DNA from: Massilia pinisoli
GTDB taxonomy: Bacteria > Pseudomonadota > Gammaproteobacteria > Burkholderiales > Burkholderiaceae_D
NCBI RefSeq assembly: GCF_024753285.1
Contig: NZ_JANUGW010000010.1
Location: 1 to 64,000 of the forward strand
DNA: 64,000 nt
Direction of reading: 5' to 3'
A program made the translations under genes and the position numbers. Below, piece by piece: positions 45,595 to 54,780 of this stretch. The notes under the pieces are model-generated. The model was not told the origin of the DNA and did not search any database. It worked only from the letters and a program-made list of their open reading frames with translations. Each line of letters begins with the position of its first letter. The first letter of the stretch is position 1.

Positions 45595-47409
45595 ATGCGT
45601 CGACTGTTCGCGACCCTCATCCTGCTGGGCCCCCTGGCCGCGCTCGCGGCGGACGTCGCCGCGCCCGCACCGCCCGGTGCCGCCGACCAGGCGCACGCAC
45701 TGTTCGAGCGCGACTGGCAATGGCGCCTCAAGCACCAGCCCGAATTCGCCACGAGCGTGGGCGAGCACCGCTACGACGCCCTGCTGGCCGACACGTCGCT
45801 CGCCGCGCAAACGGCGGCAGCCGACCACGCGCGCCGCATGCTCGACGCCGCGCACCAGATCGACCGCGCCCAGCTGGCCGGCCAGGACCGCCTGTCGTGG
45901 GACCTGTTCACCGGGGACCAGGAACGCATCCTCGCGCGCGCCGCGTTCGTCCCGTTCGATCCGGCGCCCCTCAGCGCTCAGGACGGCCTGCAATTCCGCT
46001 TCCCGCAGCTCGTCGCGCAGATGCCCTTCGTCACGGAGGAGGACTACCGCAACTACATCGCGCGCTTGAATGCGCTGCCGCGCCACGTCGACGGCATCAT
46101 CGAGCAAATGCGCGAAGGGATGAAGACCGGCTGGACGGCGCCAAAGGTCATCATGGCCGGCCTGCCCGCGCAGCTGCGCGCGCTGCGCGAGCACGCGCAG
46201 GACGGGCCGCTCGGCACGCCGTTCCAGCGCCTGCCCGCGACCATCGACGAGGCGGCGCGCACGCAGCTTGCGGCCGACGGCGCGGCCGCCCTGCGCACGG
46301 CGGCGGGCGCGCTGCAAAAGCTGGAAGACTTCGTGCGTAGCGAGTACCTGCCGGCCGCGCGCACGACGATCGGCACCGCGAGCCTGCCCGGCGGCGCCGC
46401 GTGGTATGCATACCTCGTCAAAACGGCGACGACGACGGCGCTGACGCCGGCCGAGATCCATGCGCTGGGCGTGAAGGAAGTGGCACGCATCCGCGCCGAG
46501 ATGGAAGCGACGGCCGTCCGCACGGGATTCAAGGGCAGCTATCCGCAATTCGTCGCGTTCGTGCGCAGCGACCCGCGCCTGTTCCCGGCGAGCGCCGACG
46601 CGCTGCTGGAACGCTACCGGCGCACCATCGCACGGGTCGATGCCCAGCTCCCGCAGCTGTTCGGCGTCATCCCGCAGGAAGAGCTGGCGGTGAAGCCCGT
46701 GCAGCAGGAAGGCGCCGATGCGCAGGGCGGCGCCTACTACGAAGCGGGCACGCCTGAGCGCACGGCGGCCCTCGTCGTCAACACGAGCCGCCTCGCCACG
46801 CGGCCGCTGTGGGAAGTGGAGACGCTCGCGCTGCACGAGGGCGTCCCCGGCCACCACCTGCAGGTCGCGCGCGCGCGCACGTCCGACGGCCTGCCCCCGT
46901 TCCGCCGGCATGCGTGGTATCCGGCGTTCGGCGAGGGCTGGGCGCTGTATGCCGAGGGGCTCGGTCCGGCGCTGGGGCTGATGCGCGATCCGTTCTCGCA
47001 ATTCGGCCGGCTGGCCGACGAGCAGCTGCGGGCGGCGCGGCTCGTCGTCGACACGGGCATCCATGCGCTGGGGTGGTCACGCCAGCAGGCCGTCGGCTAC
47101 CTGAACGCGAACACGGCCAATCCGGCGGCCGACAACGAGGTCGAAGTCGACCGCATGATCGACCATCCGGGCCAGGCGCTCGCCTATAAAATCGGCCAGC
47201 TGCGCATCGTCGCGCTGCTGGCGCGGGCGCAGGCGGCTCTGGGTGCGCGCTTCGACGTACGTGCCTTCCACGACGCCGTGCTGGAGAACGGCGCCCTGCC
47301 GCTGGACCTGCTGGAACGGCATATCGACCACTGGATCGCCACGCAAGCCGCCCCGCCCGCGCCCGCCGCCGCGGCGCCCGCAGCGGCTGAGCCGGCAGCG
47401 TCCCGTTAA
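45595..47409 (+). CDS. DUF885 family metallopeptidase-like protein
   Basis: A 604-residue exported protein with a signal peptide (about residues 1-19, ending AALAA). The zinc site LHEGVPGHHLQ (H-E-x3-G-H-H) and the later EGWALYAEGL are the signature of DUF885, a gluzincin-like family. A C-terminal Ala/Pro-rich tail ends it. I start it at MRRLFATL (45595); a TACAAT -10 lies at 45563. It is likely a periplasmic peptidase, adding to the M13 and S41 enzymes in the window. Substrate unknown. Confidence 0.88.
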   Translation: MRRLFATLILLGPLAALAADVAAPAPPGAADQAHALFERDWQWRLKHQPEFATSVGEHRYDALLADTSLAAQTAAADHARRMLDAAHQIDRAQLAGQDRLSWDLFTGDQERILARAAFVPFDPAPLSAQDGLQFRFPQLVAQMPFVTEEDYRNYIARLNALPRHVDGIIEQMREGMKTGWTAPKVIMAGLPAQLRALREHAQDGPLGTPFQRLPATIDEAARTQLAADGAAALRTAAGALQKLEDFVRSEYLPAARTTIGTASLPGGAAWYAYLVKTATTTALTPAEIHALGVKEVARIRAEMEATAVRTGFKGSYPQFVAFVRSDPRLFPASADALLERYRRTIARVDAQLPQLFGVIPQEELAVKPVQQEGADAQGGAYYEAGTPERTAALVVNTSRLATRPLWEVETLALHEGVPGHHLQVARARTSDGLPPFRRHAWYPAFGEGWALYAEGLGPALGLMRDPFSQFGRLADEQLRAARLVVDTGIHALGWSRQQAVGYLNANTANPAADNEVEVDRMIDHPGQALAYKIGQLRIVALLARAQAALGARFDVRAFHDAVLENGALPLDLLERHIDHWIATQAAPPAPAAAAPAAAEPAASR

Positions 47410-47496
47410 TGAAAATGTCATATTGAGGGGCACCCGGCGCGCTCGACGGATTTCGGTTAATCTCTGCGTCTCATGCAGTATAAGAAAGGAAACCTC

Positions 47497-49092
47497 GTGT
47501 CGAACCAACTGACCCGCCGCTTGGCCCTGCTGGACGACGATGCCCACCGCGGCCTGCTCCAGCAAGGCCTGCGCGGCATCGAGCGCGAGACGTTACGCGT
47601 CGACGGCCGGGGCCACCTGGCCCGCACGCCGCATCCGGTGCGACTGGGCTCGGCCCTCACGCATCCGCAGATCACGACGGATTACGCGGAAGCCCTGCTC
47701 GAATTCATCACGCCGGCCGAACACGACATCGGCCTGGCCCTGCACCGCCTGGACGCAGTCCACCGCTACGCCTATTCGAAGCTGGGCGACGAACTGCTGT
47801 GGAGCCAGTCGATGCCGTGCGAGCTGCCGGGCGAGGAAGACATCGAGATCGCGTGGTACGGCAAGTCGAACCTCGGCATGCTCAAGCACGTGTACCGCCG
47901 CGGCCTGGCCCTCCGCTACGGCAAGGCCATGCAATGCATCGCGGGCATCCACTACAACTATTCGCTGCCGGAAGGCCTGTGGCAGCTGCTGGCGCAGCAC
48001 GAGGGCATCACGGAAGAACGCCGCAACGCCCTGCGCGACTTCCAGTCCGAAAGCTATATCGCCACGATCCGCAACTTCCGCCGCTACAGCTGGCTGCTGA
48101 TGTATTTGTTCGGCGCATCGCCCACGCTGTCGAAGGGCTTCCTGCGCGGCCGCGACCACAACCTCGAGACGCTGTCGGACGACACCCTGTTCCTGCCGTA
48201 TGCGACGAGCCTGCGCATGAGCGACCTCGGTTACCAGAACGACGCCCAGTCCGGACTGCGCCCGCACGAGAACAGCCTGGAAAGCTATGTCACGTCGCTG
48301 ATGGACGCCGTCAAGCGCCCATACCCGCCGTATGCGGAAATCGGCACGAAGAAGGACGGCGAGTGGATCCAGCTGTCGACCAACATCCTGCAGATCGAGA
48401 ACGAATACTATTCGACGATCCGGCCCAAGCGCGTCATCCGCACGGGCGAGCGTCCCGTGCAGGCGCTGTGTGCGCGCGGCGTGCAGTACATCGAGGTGCG
48501 CTGCCTGGACGTCGATCCGTTCGAACCGATCGGCATCGCGCTCGAGACGGGCCGCTTCCTCGACGCCTTCCTGCTGTTCTGCGCCCTCGAGGACAGCCCC
48601 ATCATCAACGCGATGGAAGGGCAAATCCACGCGCGCAACTTCGCGCGCACCGTGAAGGAGGGCCGCCGTCCGGGCCTCACGCTCACCCGCAACGACCACG
48701 AAGTGCTGCTCAAGGATTGGGCGGAAGAGCTGCTGGAACGCATCCGCCCCGTCGCCGAACTGCTGGACCACGAGCACAATTACCAGGGCGCCCACGTCGA
48801 CGCCCTCGACGCGCAGAAGGCCAAGGTCCTCGATCCGGACAAGACGCCGTCCGCGCGCGTGCTGCAGGAAGTGCGCACCTTGGGCTCCTTCGCGCAATTC
48901 GGCCTGCGCCAGAGCGAGCTGCACGCGGCCGCGTTCCGCGCCGATCCGCTGATGCCGGCCGAGACGGCGCTGTTCGACGAGATGGCGCAGGCATCGCTGG
49001 CCGAGCAGGCGCAGATCGAGGCGACGGACACGGGTTCCTTCGACGACTTCGTCGCCGCGTACAACAGTAGTACACTGTGCCGTAACAGCTAA
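47497..49092 (+). CDS. gshA: glutamate-cysteine ligase
   Basis: A 531-residue enzyme of the E. coli GshA type, with [18 protein letters not shown] near the N-terminus and [27 protein letters not shown], and [12 protein letters not shown] later. It joins glutamate and cysteine in the first step of glutathione synthesis. I prefer the GTG at 47497, with AAGGA six bases upstream. An ATG at 47473 would add eight residues. gshB is not in the window. Confidence 0.94.
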   Translation: MSNQLTRRLALLDDDAHRGLLQQGLRGIERETLRVDGRGHLARTPHPVRLGSALTHPQITTDYAEALLEFITPAEHDIGLALHRLDAVHRYAYSKLGDELLWSQSMPCELPGEEDIEIAWYGKSNLGMLKHVYRRGLALRYGKAMQCIAGIHYNYSLPEGLWQLLAQHEGITEERRNALRDFQSESYIATIRNFRRYSWLLMYLFGASPTLSKGFLRGRDHNLETLSDDTLFLPYATSLRMSDLGYQNDAQSGLRPHENSLESYVTSLMDAVKRPYPPYAEIGTKKDGEWIQLSTNILQIENEYYSTIRPKRVIRTGERPVQALCARGVQYIEVRCLDVDPFEPIGIALETGRFLDAFLLFCALEDSPIINAMEGQIHARNFARTVKEGRRPGLTLTRNDHEVLLKDWAEELLERIRPVAELLDHEHNYQGAHVDALDAQKAKVLDPDKTPSARVLQEVRTLGSFAQFGLRQSELHAAAFRADPLMPAETALFDEMAQASLAEQAQIEATDTGSFDDFVAAYNSSTLCRNS

Positions 49093-49173
49093 CCCACGCT
49101 TCGACGGCACCGGCCGGGCGGTGCACGCCGCCCGCCCCGGCCCTGCGGCATCGAGGCGCCGCCCGAGACGCCC

Positions 49174-50190
49174 TTGCTCACCTTCTTCAACGAACACCAC
49201 GCCCAGCACGCGCCGCGCGTCGACACCGCCGGCGGCGCGCGCATCGACGTCGTCGCGAACGAATTCGCACGGCGCGGCCTGGGCCGCATCGTCACGCCGC
49301 ACGGCGTGCCGCTGACGTCGCTGGAACGGACGCATACGCCGCGCTACCTGCACTTCCTGCGCGGCGCGTGGAGCGAGTGGCTCGCCCTCGACGCGCGCAA
49401 CGCCGAACGCGATCCGCTGCCGTCCGCGTGGCCCCTGGCGGGCATGCGCCGCGACGTCGAGCCGGACAGCTTCGCGGGCCGCCTCGGCCTGTACGCGTGC
49501 GACGCCGCGACGCCGCTGACGGCCGGCACGTGGACGGCGGCGAAGACGGGCGCCGCCTGCGCGATCAACGCGGCGCACGCGCTGCGCCTGGGCGAGCGCG
49601 CCACGTTCGCCCTCACCCACCCCGCCGGCCACCACGCGGGCGCCGATTACTTCGGCGGCGGCTGCTTCCTGAACAACGCGGCGCTCGCGGCCCAGCACTT
49701 GCTCGACGACGGCCTGCAGCGCGTGGCCATCCTCGACATCGACTACCACCACGGCCACGGCACGCAAGACATCTTTTATCGGCGCCGCGATGTACTGTTC
49801 GCATCGATCCACGCCGACCCGCGCTCGGACTACCCGTTCTATGCGGGCCACGCGGACGAGACGGGCGCCGACGCGGGTGTCGGCTTCAACCTGAACGTGC
49901 CGCTGCCGCGCGGCGTCAACGCGGCGCAGTGGTTCGCGGCGCTGGAGACGGCGTGCATCAAGCTGGCGGGGTTTTCTCCGCAGGCGCTCGTCGTGTCGCT
50001 CGGCGCCGCAGGTATCGATGGCGATCCGCGCGCGCACTTCGACCTCGCGGGCGGCGACTTCCTGCGCATCGGCGAACGCATCGGCTTTCTCGGCGTGCCG
50101 ACCGTCTTCGTGTTCGAAGGCGGCGCAGTCGTGCCCGAACGCGGTATCAACGTGGTCAACGTGCTCGAAGGTTTCGAGACGGCGGCCTGA
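49174..50190 (+). CDS. HDAC/acetylpolyamine-amidohydrolase fold protein, catalytic residues lost
   Basis: A 338-residue arginase-deacetylase-fold protein. The charge-relay histidines H153-H154 (HPAGHHAG) and two zinc ligands D190 and H192 (DIDYHHGHGTQ) are present. The third zinc Asp, normally in SLGVDT, is replaced by A279 in SLGAAGIDGDP. The catalytic Tyr, normally in EGGYAV, is replaced by A318 in FEGGAVVPERG. Both changes are plain in the DNA and the frame is intact. It should therefore be catalytically impaired, perhaps a binding or regulatory pseudoenzyme. The start is a TTG and uncertain. It sits just before an ElaA-type acetyltransferase. Confidence 0.82.
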   Translation: MLTFFNEHHAQHAPRVDTAGGARIDVVANEFARRGLGRIVTPHGVPLTSLERTHTPRYLHFLRGAWSEWLALDARNAERDPLPSAWPLAGMRRDVEPDSFAGRLGLYACDAATPLTAGTWTAAKTGAACAINAAHALRLGERATFALTHPAGHHAGADYFGGGCFLNNAALAAQHLLDDGLQRVAILDIDYHHGHGTQDIFYRRRDVLFASIHADPRSDYPFYAGHADETGADAGVGFNLNVPLPRGVNAAQWFAALETACIKLAGFSPQALVVSLGAAGIDGDPRAHFDLAGGDFLRIGERIGFLGVPTVFVFEGGAVVPERGINVVNVLEGFETAA

Positions 50191-50222
50191 TTCTTCAGCA
50201 TGGTTCAACGACTGGAACGACA

Positions 50223-50690
50223 ATGATCGAATGGCAGTGGAGCCGCTTCGCCGACCTCACGGCGGCGGAACTGTACGAGATGCTGGCCCTGCGCCAGCAA
50301 GTGTTCGTGCTCGAACAGGCGTGCCTGTACCCGGACATCGATGGCCTCGACGTCGATGCGCACCACCTGCTCGGCTGGAAAACCGTGGCCGGCAAGCGGG
50401 AGCTGGCCGCCACATTGCGCTGCCTGGCGCCGGGCGCGAAATACGACGAGATGTCGCTGGGCCGCGTCGCCACGAGCGCGTCCGCGCGCGGCACGGGACT
50501 CGGCCGCGAACTGGTCGCGCAAGGCATCGCCTGCGCGGACCGGCTGCACCCCGGGCACGCGATCCGCATCGGTGCGCAGGCGCACCTGGAAGCGTTCTAC
50601 GGCAGCTTCGGCTTCCGCACGGTCTCCGCACCGTACGATGAGGACGGCATTCTGCACATCGACATGCTGCGGCAGGCTGCCGGGGTTTAG
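50223..50690 (+). CDS. elaA: ElaA-type GNAT acetyltransferase
   Basis: A 155-residue acetyltransferase. The family signature LRQQVFVLEQACLYPDIDGLDVDAHHL is present, followed by the acetyl-CoA motif GRVATSASARGTGLGRELV and the C-terminal FYGSFGFRTVSAPYDEDGI. The natural substrate of ElaA is not established. It starts 32 bp after the HDAC-like gene and is probably cotranscribed, which pairs an acetyltransferase with a deacetylase-fold protein. Confidence 0.86.
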   Translation: MIEWQWSRFADLTAAELYEMLALRQQVFVLEQACLYPDIDGLDVDAHHLLGWKTVAGKRELAATLRCLAPGAKYDEMSLGRVATSASARGTGLGRELVAQGIACADRLHPGHAIRIGAQAHLEAFYGSFGFRTVSAPYDEDGILHIDMLRQAAGV

Positions 50691-50874
50691 GGCACCGCGA
50701 AGAATCGTCGCGCGCCGCAGCAGGTGTGACGGGCCCGCCGCCCAGGTGGACGGCCTTCCGCTTCTCCAGAGGGAAACAAAACCGTAGACCGAGCCTGGCT
50801 GGCCGTCCGCTATCGGGCCATAACATAAGCGGGCGTTGCCTGTCAGGATAAGAAGAGCCGCACGCTCCGAGGGC

Positions 50875-50924
50875 TTGACGCCGTTGATTTTTTGGTGCTA
50901 CTGTACTATCCGTTATAGTACAGT
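50875..50924 (+). promoter_or_regulatory. GntR operon promoter with palindromic operator
   Basis: A -35-like TTGACG (50875-50880) and a -10-like TACTGT (50899-50904) are spaced by 18 bp. Over the -10 lies a perfect inverted repeat, ACTGTACTA (50900-50908) and TAGTACAGT (50916-50924), with a 7-base spacer. It ends 9 bp before the regulator's start codon. YtrA-type GntR regulators repress their own ABC operons through such sites. Confidence 0.7.
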
Positions 50925-50933
50925 TAATTTCTT

Positions 50934-51344
50934 ATGAGCCGACGACCTACCGTGGTTCTCCAGATCGTGACCGGCGATCCGCGACCCATCGTGCGCCAGA
51001 TTACAGATGGTGTGAAACGCCTTATTGCTGCCGGCGAACTGCTGCCGGGCGACGTGCTGCCCAGCGTGCGCGGTATGGCGCAGCAACTTTCGATAAATCC
51101 GAACACGGTCGCCAAGGCGTACACGGAGCTGACGGCCGAAGGCTGGCTTCATGCCCGGGCGGGCTTGGGCCTGTTCGTGGCTGAGCAGCGGCAGCGCCTG
51201 TCCAATACCGAGCGCGAACGCCGCCTTGGAGAGGCGGTGGACCGCTTCGTCAGCGACGTGATCGGGCTCGATTATCCGCCGCAGACAGTCCTCGACCATG
51301 TTGCGACCGAACTTGCTCACTATGCCGCGAGGAAGACCGCATGA
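50934..51344 (+). CDS. GntR family regulator, YtrA/YhcF type
   Basis: A 136-residue regulator. The N-terminal winged helix spans about residues 15-80 and contains DPRPIVRQITDGVKRLI, LPSVRGMAQQLSINPNTVAKAYTEL and GWLHARAGLGLFVAE. The short helical C-terminal part, without an effector domain, is typical of the YtrA subfamily that controls ABC exporters. It probably binds the palindrome upstream and represses this operon. Its stop overlaps the ATP-binding gene by 4 bp. Confidence 0.88.
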   Translation: MSRRPTVVLQIVTGDPRPIVRQITDGVKRLIAAGELLPGDVLPSVRGMAQQLSINPNTVAKAYTELTAEGWLHARAGLGLFVAEQRQRLSNTERERRLGEAVDRFVSDVIGLDYPPQTVLDHVATELAHYAARKTA

Positions 51345-52258
51345 GCGACTATGCCATCGACACCGAGGCGCTGTGCCTGTCCTACGGGAACAAGCTCGCC
51401 CTCGACCACTTGACGCTCAAGCTGCCGCGCGGTGTCGTCCACACCTTCATTGGCGCCAACGGAGCGGGGAAATCGTCGCTGTTTCGGGTGCTGCTCGGCT
51501 TCGAGCAGGCCAGCGCCGGCAGCGCACGCGTGCTCGGTCACGACCACACGTGCCTGACACCGGCGCAGCGCGAGCGCATCGGTTACGTGAACGAGGAGCA
51601 CGCGCTGCCAGGCTGGATGCGGGTGCGCGAGCTGAAACGCATGCACGAGCGCCAGTACGCACGCTGGAACGAGGCGCGCTACCACGAAGTGATCCACCAC
51701 TTCGACGTGATGCCGGAGCAGCGCGTGTGTGAATTGTCGCGCGGCGAGCGGGCGGGCCTGAGCCTGGCACTTGCCCTGTCGCAGTGCCCGGAATTGCTGA
51801 TCCTCGACGAGCCGACCCTGGGCCTGGACGTGGTTGCGAAGCGCGTGTTCCTGGACACGTTGCTCGAGACGACGGTGTTCGATAACGACGGTGCCACCAT
51901 CGCGTTCTGCTCGCACCAGATGGACGAAATCGAGCGTGTCGCCGACAACCTCGTCATTCTCGAACACGGCAGGCTGCGCTACATGAACGGTCCCGCAGAC
52001 TTCTGTGAGCGCATCCGTCTGTGGGTTGCCGCGTTCCCATTCAAGACGCCGGACATATGGCAGCTGCCAGGCGTGCTGCAGGCGCAGACGATCGAAGGTC
52101 ACACGCACCTTGTCGTGTTCGACCAGGACGACAGCTTCGGCGCACGCCTCAAGCTGCTGGGCGCGCAATCGGTTCAGACGATACCGCTCGGCCTGGAGCG
52201 CGCCGTGAATGCGTTCCTGACCCATGGCCACGCCGGCACGTCGCGCCGCGCCGCATAA
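51341..52258 (+). CDS. ABC transporter ATP-binding protein
   Basis: A 305-residue ATPase with Walker A IGANGAGKSSLFRVLLG (about residues 43-59). The signature is LSRGERAGLSLALAL, the Walker B is ELLILDEPTLGLDVV and the switch His is in AFCSHQMDE. A C-terminal extension of about 80 residues follows, as in drug/bacteriocin-type exporters. It pairs with the permease that starts 10 bp downstream. The signature reads LSRGE rather than LSGGQ, common in YtrB-like ATPases. Confidence 0.9.
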   Translation: MSDYAIDTEALCLSYGNKLALDHLTLKLPRGVVHTFIGANGAGKSSLFRVLLGFEQASAGSARVLGHDHTCLTPAQRERIGYVNEEHALPGWMRVRELKRMHERQYARWNEARYHEVIHHFDVMPEQRVCELSRGERAGLSLALALSQCPELLILDEPTLGLDVVAKRVFLDTLLETTVFDNDGATIAFCSHQMDEIERVADNLVILEHGRLRYMNGPADFCERIRLWVAAFPFKTPDIWQLPGVLQAQTIEGHTHLVVFDQDDSFGARLKLLGAQSVQTIPLGLERAVNAFLTHGHAGTSRRAA

Positions 52259-52268
52259 GGACACTCTC

Positions 52269-54101
52269 ATGCTTGAGCTGTATGTTTCCGAACTGCGCCG
52301 CTTCCGCATGGCGGCTGCAATCCATGGCATCGCCTCTTTGTTGATCCTGGTGGCGCTGGAGCAGGTGGCCGACCTGCCCAGCGAATCGAGCTGGACCCAC
52401 GTGGTCATGCTGATGCTGTACATGCTATCCGGCCTCGGTCTGGCGCTCTACCAATTCGGCACCTACCGCCAGCCGAACCGCTGGATCTGGTTGCTGCACC
52501 GACCGATCCACCGAGCGCGCGTACTGGCTGCGCTGGTACTGGCCGCCCTGACGCTTGTGTTGCTGGCCGTCGCGCTGCCGTTGTTCATCGTGCTGGCCTC
52601 GCAGGCGCACTTCACGAGCCGCGTCATCGACGGCCGCCATTACGCAGGCGCCGCCTTTCTGGCGCTGTCCACGCTGTCGGCCTGGCTTGCGGGCGGCTAC
52701 ATGATGCTGCACCGCAGCCGCTGGGCATTCGCGATCATGGTGCTGCCGCTCGTGCTCACTCTGCGCATGGCCACGGCTGTCACCGTACTCGGGCTTGGCG
52801 TGGTTTGCTCCGCGCTGCTGTTGTTCCTGCTGTACACCGTGTTTCGCCCGAGCCGGCACATCGGCGACCGGGTGGGTGCCGTCGTCACCAATGCGCTGCC
52901 CCTGCAGGTTTGTTTCTACCTGGCCCTGGTCTGGGGCGGTTCGATGCTGTTCCAGCTCGGGCAGATGCTCGCCGGCGTGTACCCGCTGTCCAGCGACCAC
53001 GTGCCGCGCGGCGGACTTACGGAGGCCGTCCGCTCATACCCGGACGAAGCCATCCAGCTCGGACTGGCCGCCAGCACCGACCCGCGCGCCGCCACCTGGC
53101 GCGCGGTCCTCGAGCACGATAACAGCGTGTCCGTCGGCCCGAACGTGCGCCAGTATGCGGTGCACGACCTGATCACGAACCAAGGCCGCGTCATGTTCAG
53201 CGACGACGCGAATCTCTGGACATTCAGCCACGACCGCATGATGTACCGCGGCGTGAATCGCCGCACCCGCGTCGACAAGGGCTGGTTGGGCGCCGGCGAC
53301 CATGGGGCCGCACCGTTCGCCGCGCAGCCGACAGTCGTGCGCGACAACCGCAAGACGACCTACCTCGTGAATCCCCGCGACCTGCACGTGCTGGACGCCG
53401 CGCACGGCACACTGCACCGCGTGCTGCGCGCTGACGGCGCCGAACAACTCGCGGGCGGTGTCGCAGTGCTCGGCGACCGGATCTTCGTGCTCACGAACCG
53501 CCGGCTCATCTTGCTGGCGCCCGGCGCTGGCCGGGACGAGATCGTGGCACAGGTCCGGCTGCCACAGCCTTTCGGCGACCTGGAGCGCGTCGATGCGGCA
53601 GGCGTGACGGACGGGACCTTGGTGTCATTCGTGTACGGCTACCGCCAGACGGGCGGCGTGGCGAGCGCGCCGCAAGTCGTCTACCTGATCGACCGCGCGG
53701 GCCATGTCCAGCAAGTGGCGCGGCGCGAACTGTCGCATGATTTTCCGCTGCTGTTCGAGCACAAGGACTGGTGGGCGTCGCCGGCGCTGTACACGCTGGT
53801 CAGCCTGCCCGACGCGCTGATCGACAACGGCAGCATTCCCGACGACGGGGCATCGCGCTTCGCGCAATTGCTGCGTCCGCGACCCGTGGAGGCGTGGACC
53901 GCCGCGCTGGCAGCCTGCCTGCTTTCAGCGGCGGGGGCGGCCTGGTGGACGCGCCGCCTCCATGCTGCCCCGCGCACGCGGCTCGCATGGTGTTTGGCCT
54001 GCATAGTGCTGGGGGTGCCGGGACTACTGTCGCTAATGGTGTTGCGGCCACGCGAATATGCGGCGGTGCGCCCGACATCGGCTGTCGCCGCTCATGGGTG
54101 A
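52269..54101 (+). CDS. ABC permease with large extracytoplasmic insert
   Basis: A 610-residue membrane protein starting MLELYVSELRRF, with AAGGA upstream. Five or six hydrophobic segments occupy about residues 15-240. A soluble stretch of about 280 residues (about 250-535) follows, with repeated beta-strand pairs such as TYLVNPRDLHVLDAAHGTLHRVL and AVLGDRIFVLTNRRLILLAPG, which suggest a propeller-like fold. Two transmembrane segments close the protein (about 550-600). ABC-2 permeases rarely carry so large an insert at this point. With the ATPase it probably exports, or protects against, an envelope-active compound. Confidence 0.75.
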   Translation: MLELYVSELRRFRMAAAIHGIASLLILVALEQVADLPSESSWTHVVMLMLYMLSGLGLALYQFGTYRQPNRWIWLLHRPIHRARVLAALVLAALTLVLLAVALPLFIVLASQAHFTSRVIDGRHYAGAAFLALSTLSAWLAGGYMMLHRSRWAFAIMVLPLVLTLRMATAVTVLGLGVVCSALLLFLLYTVFRPSRHIGDRVGAVVTNALPLQVCFYLALVWGGSMLFQLGQMLAGVYPLSSDHVPRGGLTEAVRSYPDEAIQLGLAASTDPRAATWRAVLEHDNSVSVGPNVRQYAVHDLITNQGRVMFSDDANLWTFSHDRMMYRGVNRRTRVDKGWLGAGDHGAAPFAAQPTVVRDNRKTTYLVNPRDLHVLDAAHGTLHRVLRADGAEQLAGGVAVLGDRIFVLTNRRLILLAPGAGRDEIVAQVRLPQPFGDLERVDAAGVTDGTLVSFVYGYRQTGGVASAPQVVYLIDRAGHVQQVARRELSHDFPLLFEHKDWWASPALYTLVSLPDALIDNGSIPDDGASRFAQLLRPRPVEAWTAALAACLLSAAGAAWWTRRLHAAPRTRLAWCLACIVLGVPGLLSLMVLRPREYAAVRPTSAVAAHG

Positions 54102-54111
54102 AGGTACGCGG

Positions 54112-54702
54112 ATGGCGCCACGCGTCGGCGCAAGCCGCGCGACGGGATTGCTGTGCGTGGCCGTCCTGCATGTTGGCGCCTGGTACCTGGCGGGCCACAG
54201 CGCTCCGGCGCGCAATCAGGCCGGTCCCGCGGCCACCACCTCCGCCAACGTCATCACGCTCCGGATCGTCCATACGCCGGCTCCGCGCACCAGCGCGGGA
54301 GAAAGCATCACGGTGACGCCTGCCGTCAAGCCGAAGCGCCGGAACGAATGGCACCTCGCGGTTCCACAGCCCGATGCCGCGTCCCTCGAAACGGCGCCAA
54401 CGGCATCGCCCGCGAACTCGGACGAGACGGGCGTCTCCGCGTCCGGGGCGCTACTGCCGGACAGCGCAACGGTGAAACACGTCATCGCGGACTTCGTGGC
54501 CGAAGACCGGGCGCAACCCGGGCACGCCGAGCCCGCGTTGACGAGCCGTCGCAGCCCCGCGGAGAAGGCGATCGGCGCGGCCTTCCGTCCCCGATGCAAT
54601 AGCGATGATGCCGCGAGGTTGGGCAATATTCGCCTGACGGGAATACTCAGGCTGGCCGCCCTGGTGCACGGCGCGGTGAGCGACACGGGATGCAAATGGT
54701 AG
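54112..54702 (+). CDS. hypothetical exported protein
   Basis: A 196-residue protein from the ATG at 54112, with GAAGG upstream. A single N-terminal hydrophobic segment (RATGLLCVAVLHVGAWYLAG) looks like a signal anchor. A Pro/Ala-rich stretch like a TonB-type spacer follows. The C-terminal block has two cysteines and the motif SDDAARLGNIRL, related to one in the next gene. It starts 10 bp after the ABC permease stop, so it is part of that operon. No family is recognised. Confidence 0.55.
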   Translation: MAPRVGASRATGLLCVAVLHVGAWYLAGHSAPARNQAGPAATTSANVITLRIVHTPAPRTSAGESITVTPAVKPKRRNEWHLAVPQPDAASLETAPTASPANSDETGVSASGALLPDSATVKHVIADFVAEDRAQPGHAEPALTSRRSPAEKAIGAAFRPRCNSDDAARLGNIRLTGILRLAALVHGAVSDTGCKW

Positions 54703-54780
54703 CCGTGTCGTCCTCCGACTTGAAGGTCATCACCGAGCTGCCGCCTGCACAATACAACCGCAACATCTTTTAGGCCTGAC

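Noticed and set aside
50900..50924. Second LexA-like site before the GntR gene
   Set aside because: The CTGT and ACAG halves are 15 bases apart instead of 8. It fits a GntR-type palindrome, not a LexA box.
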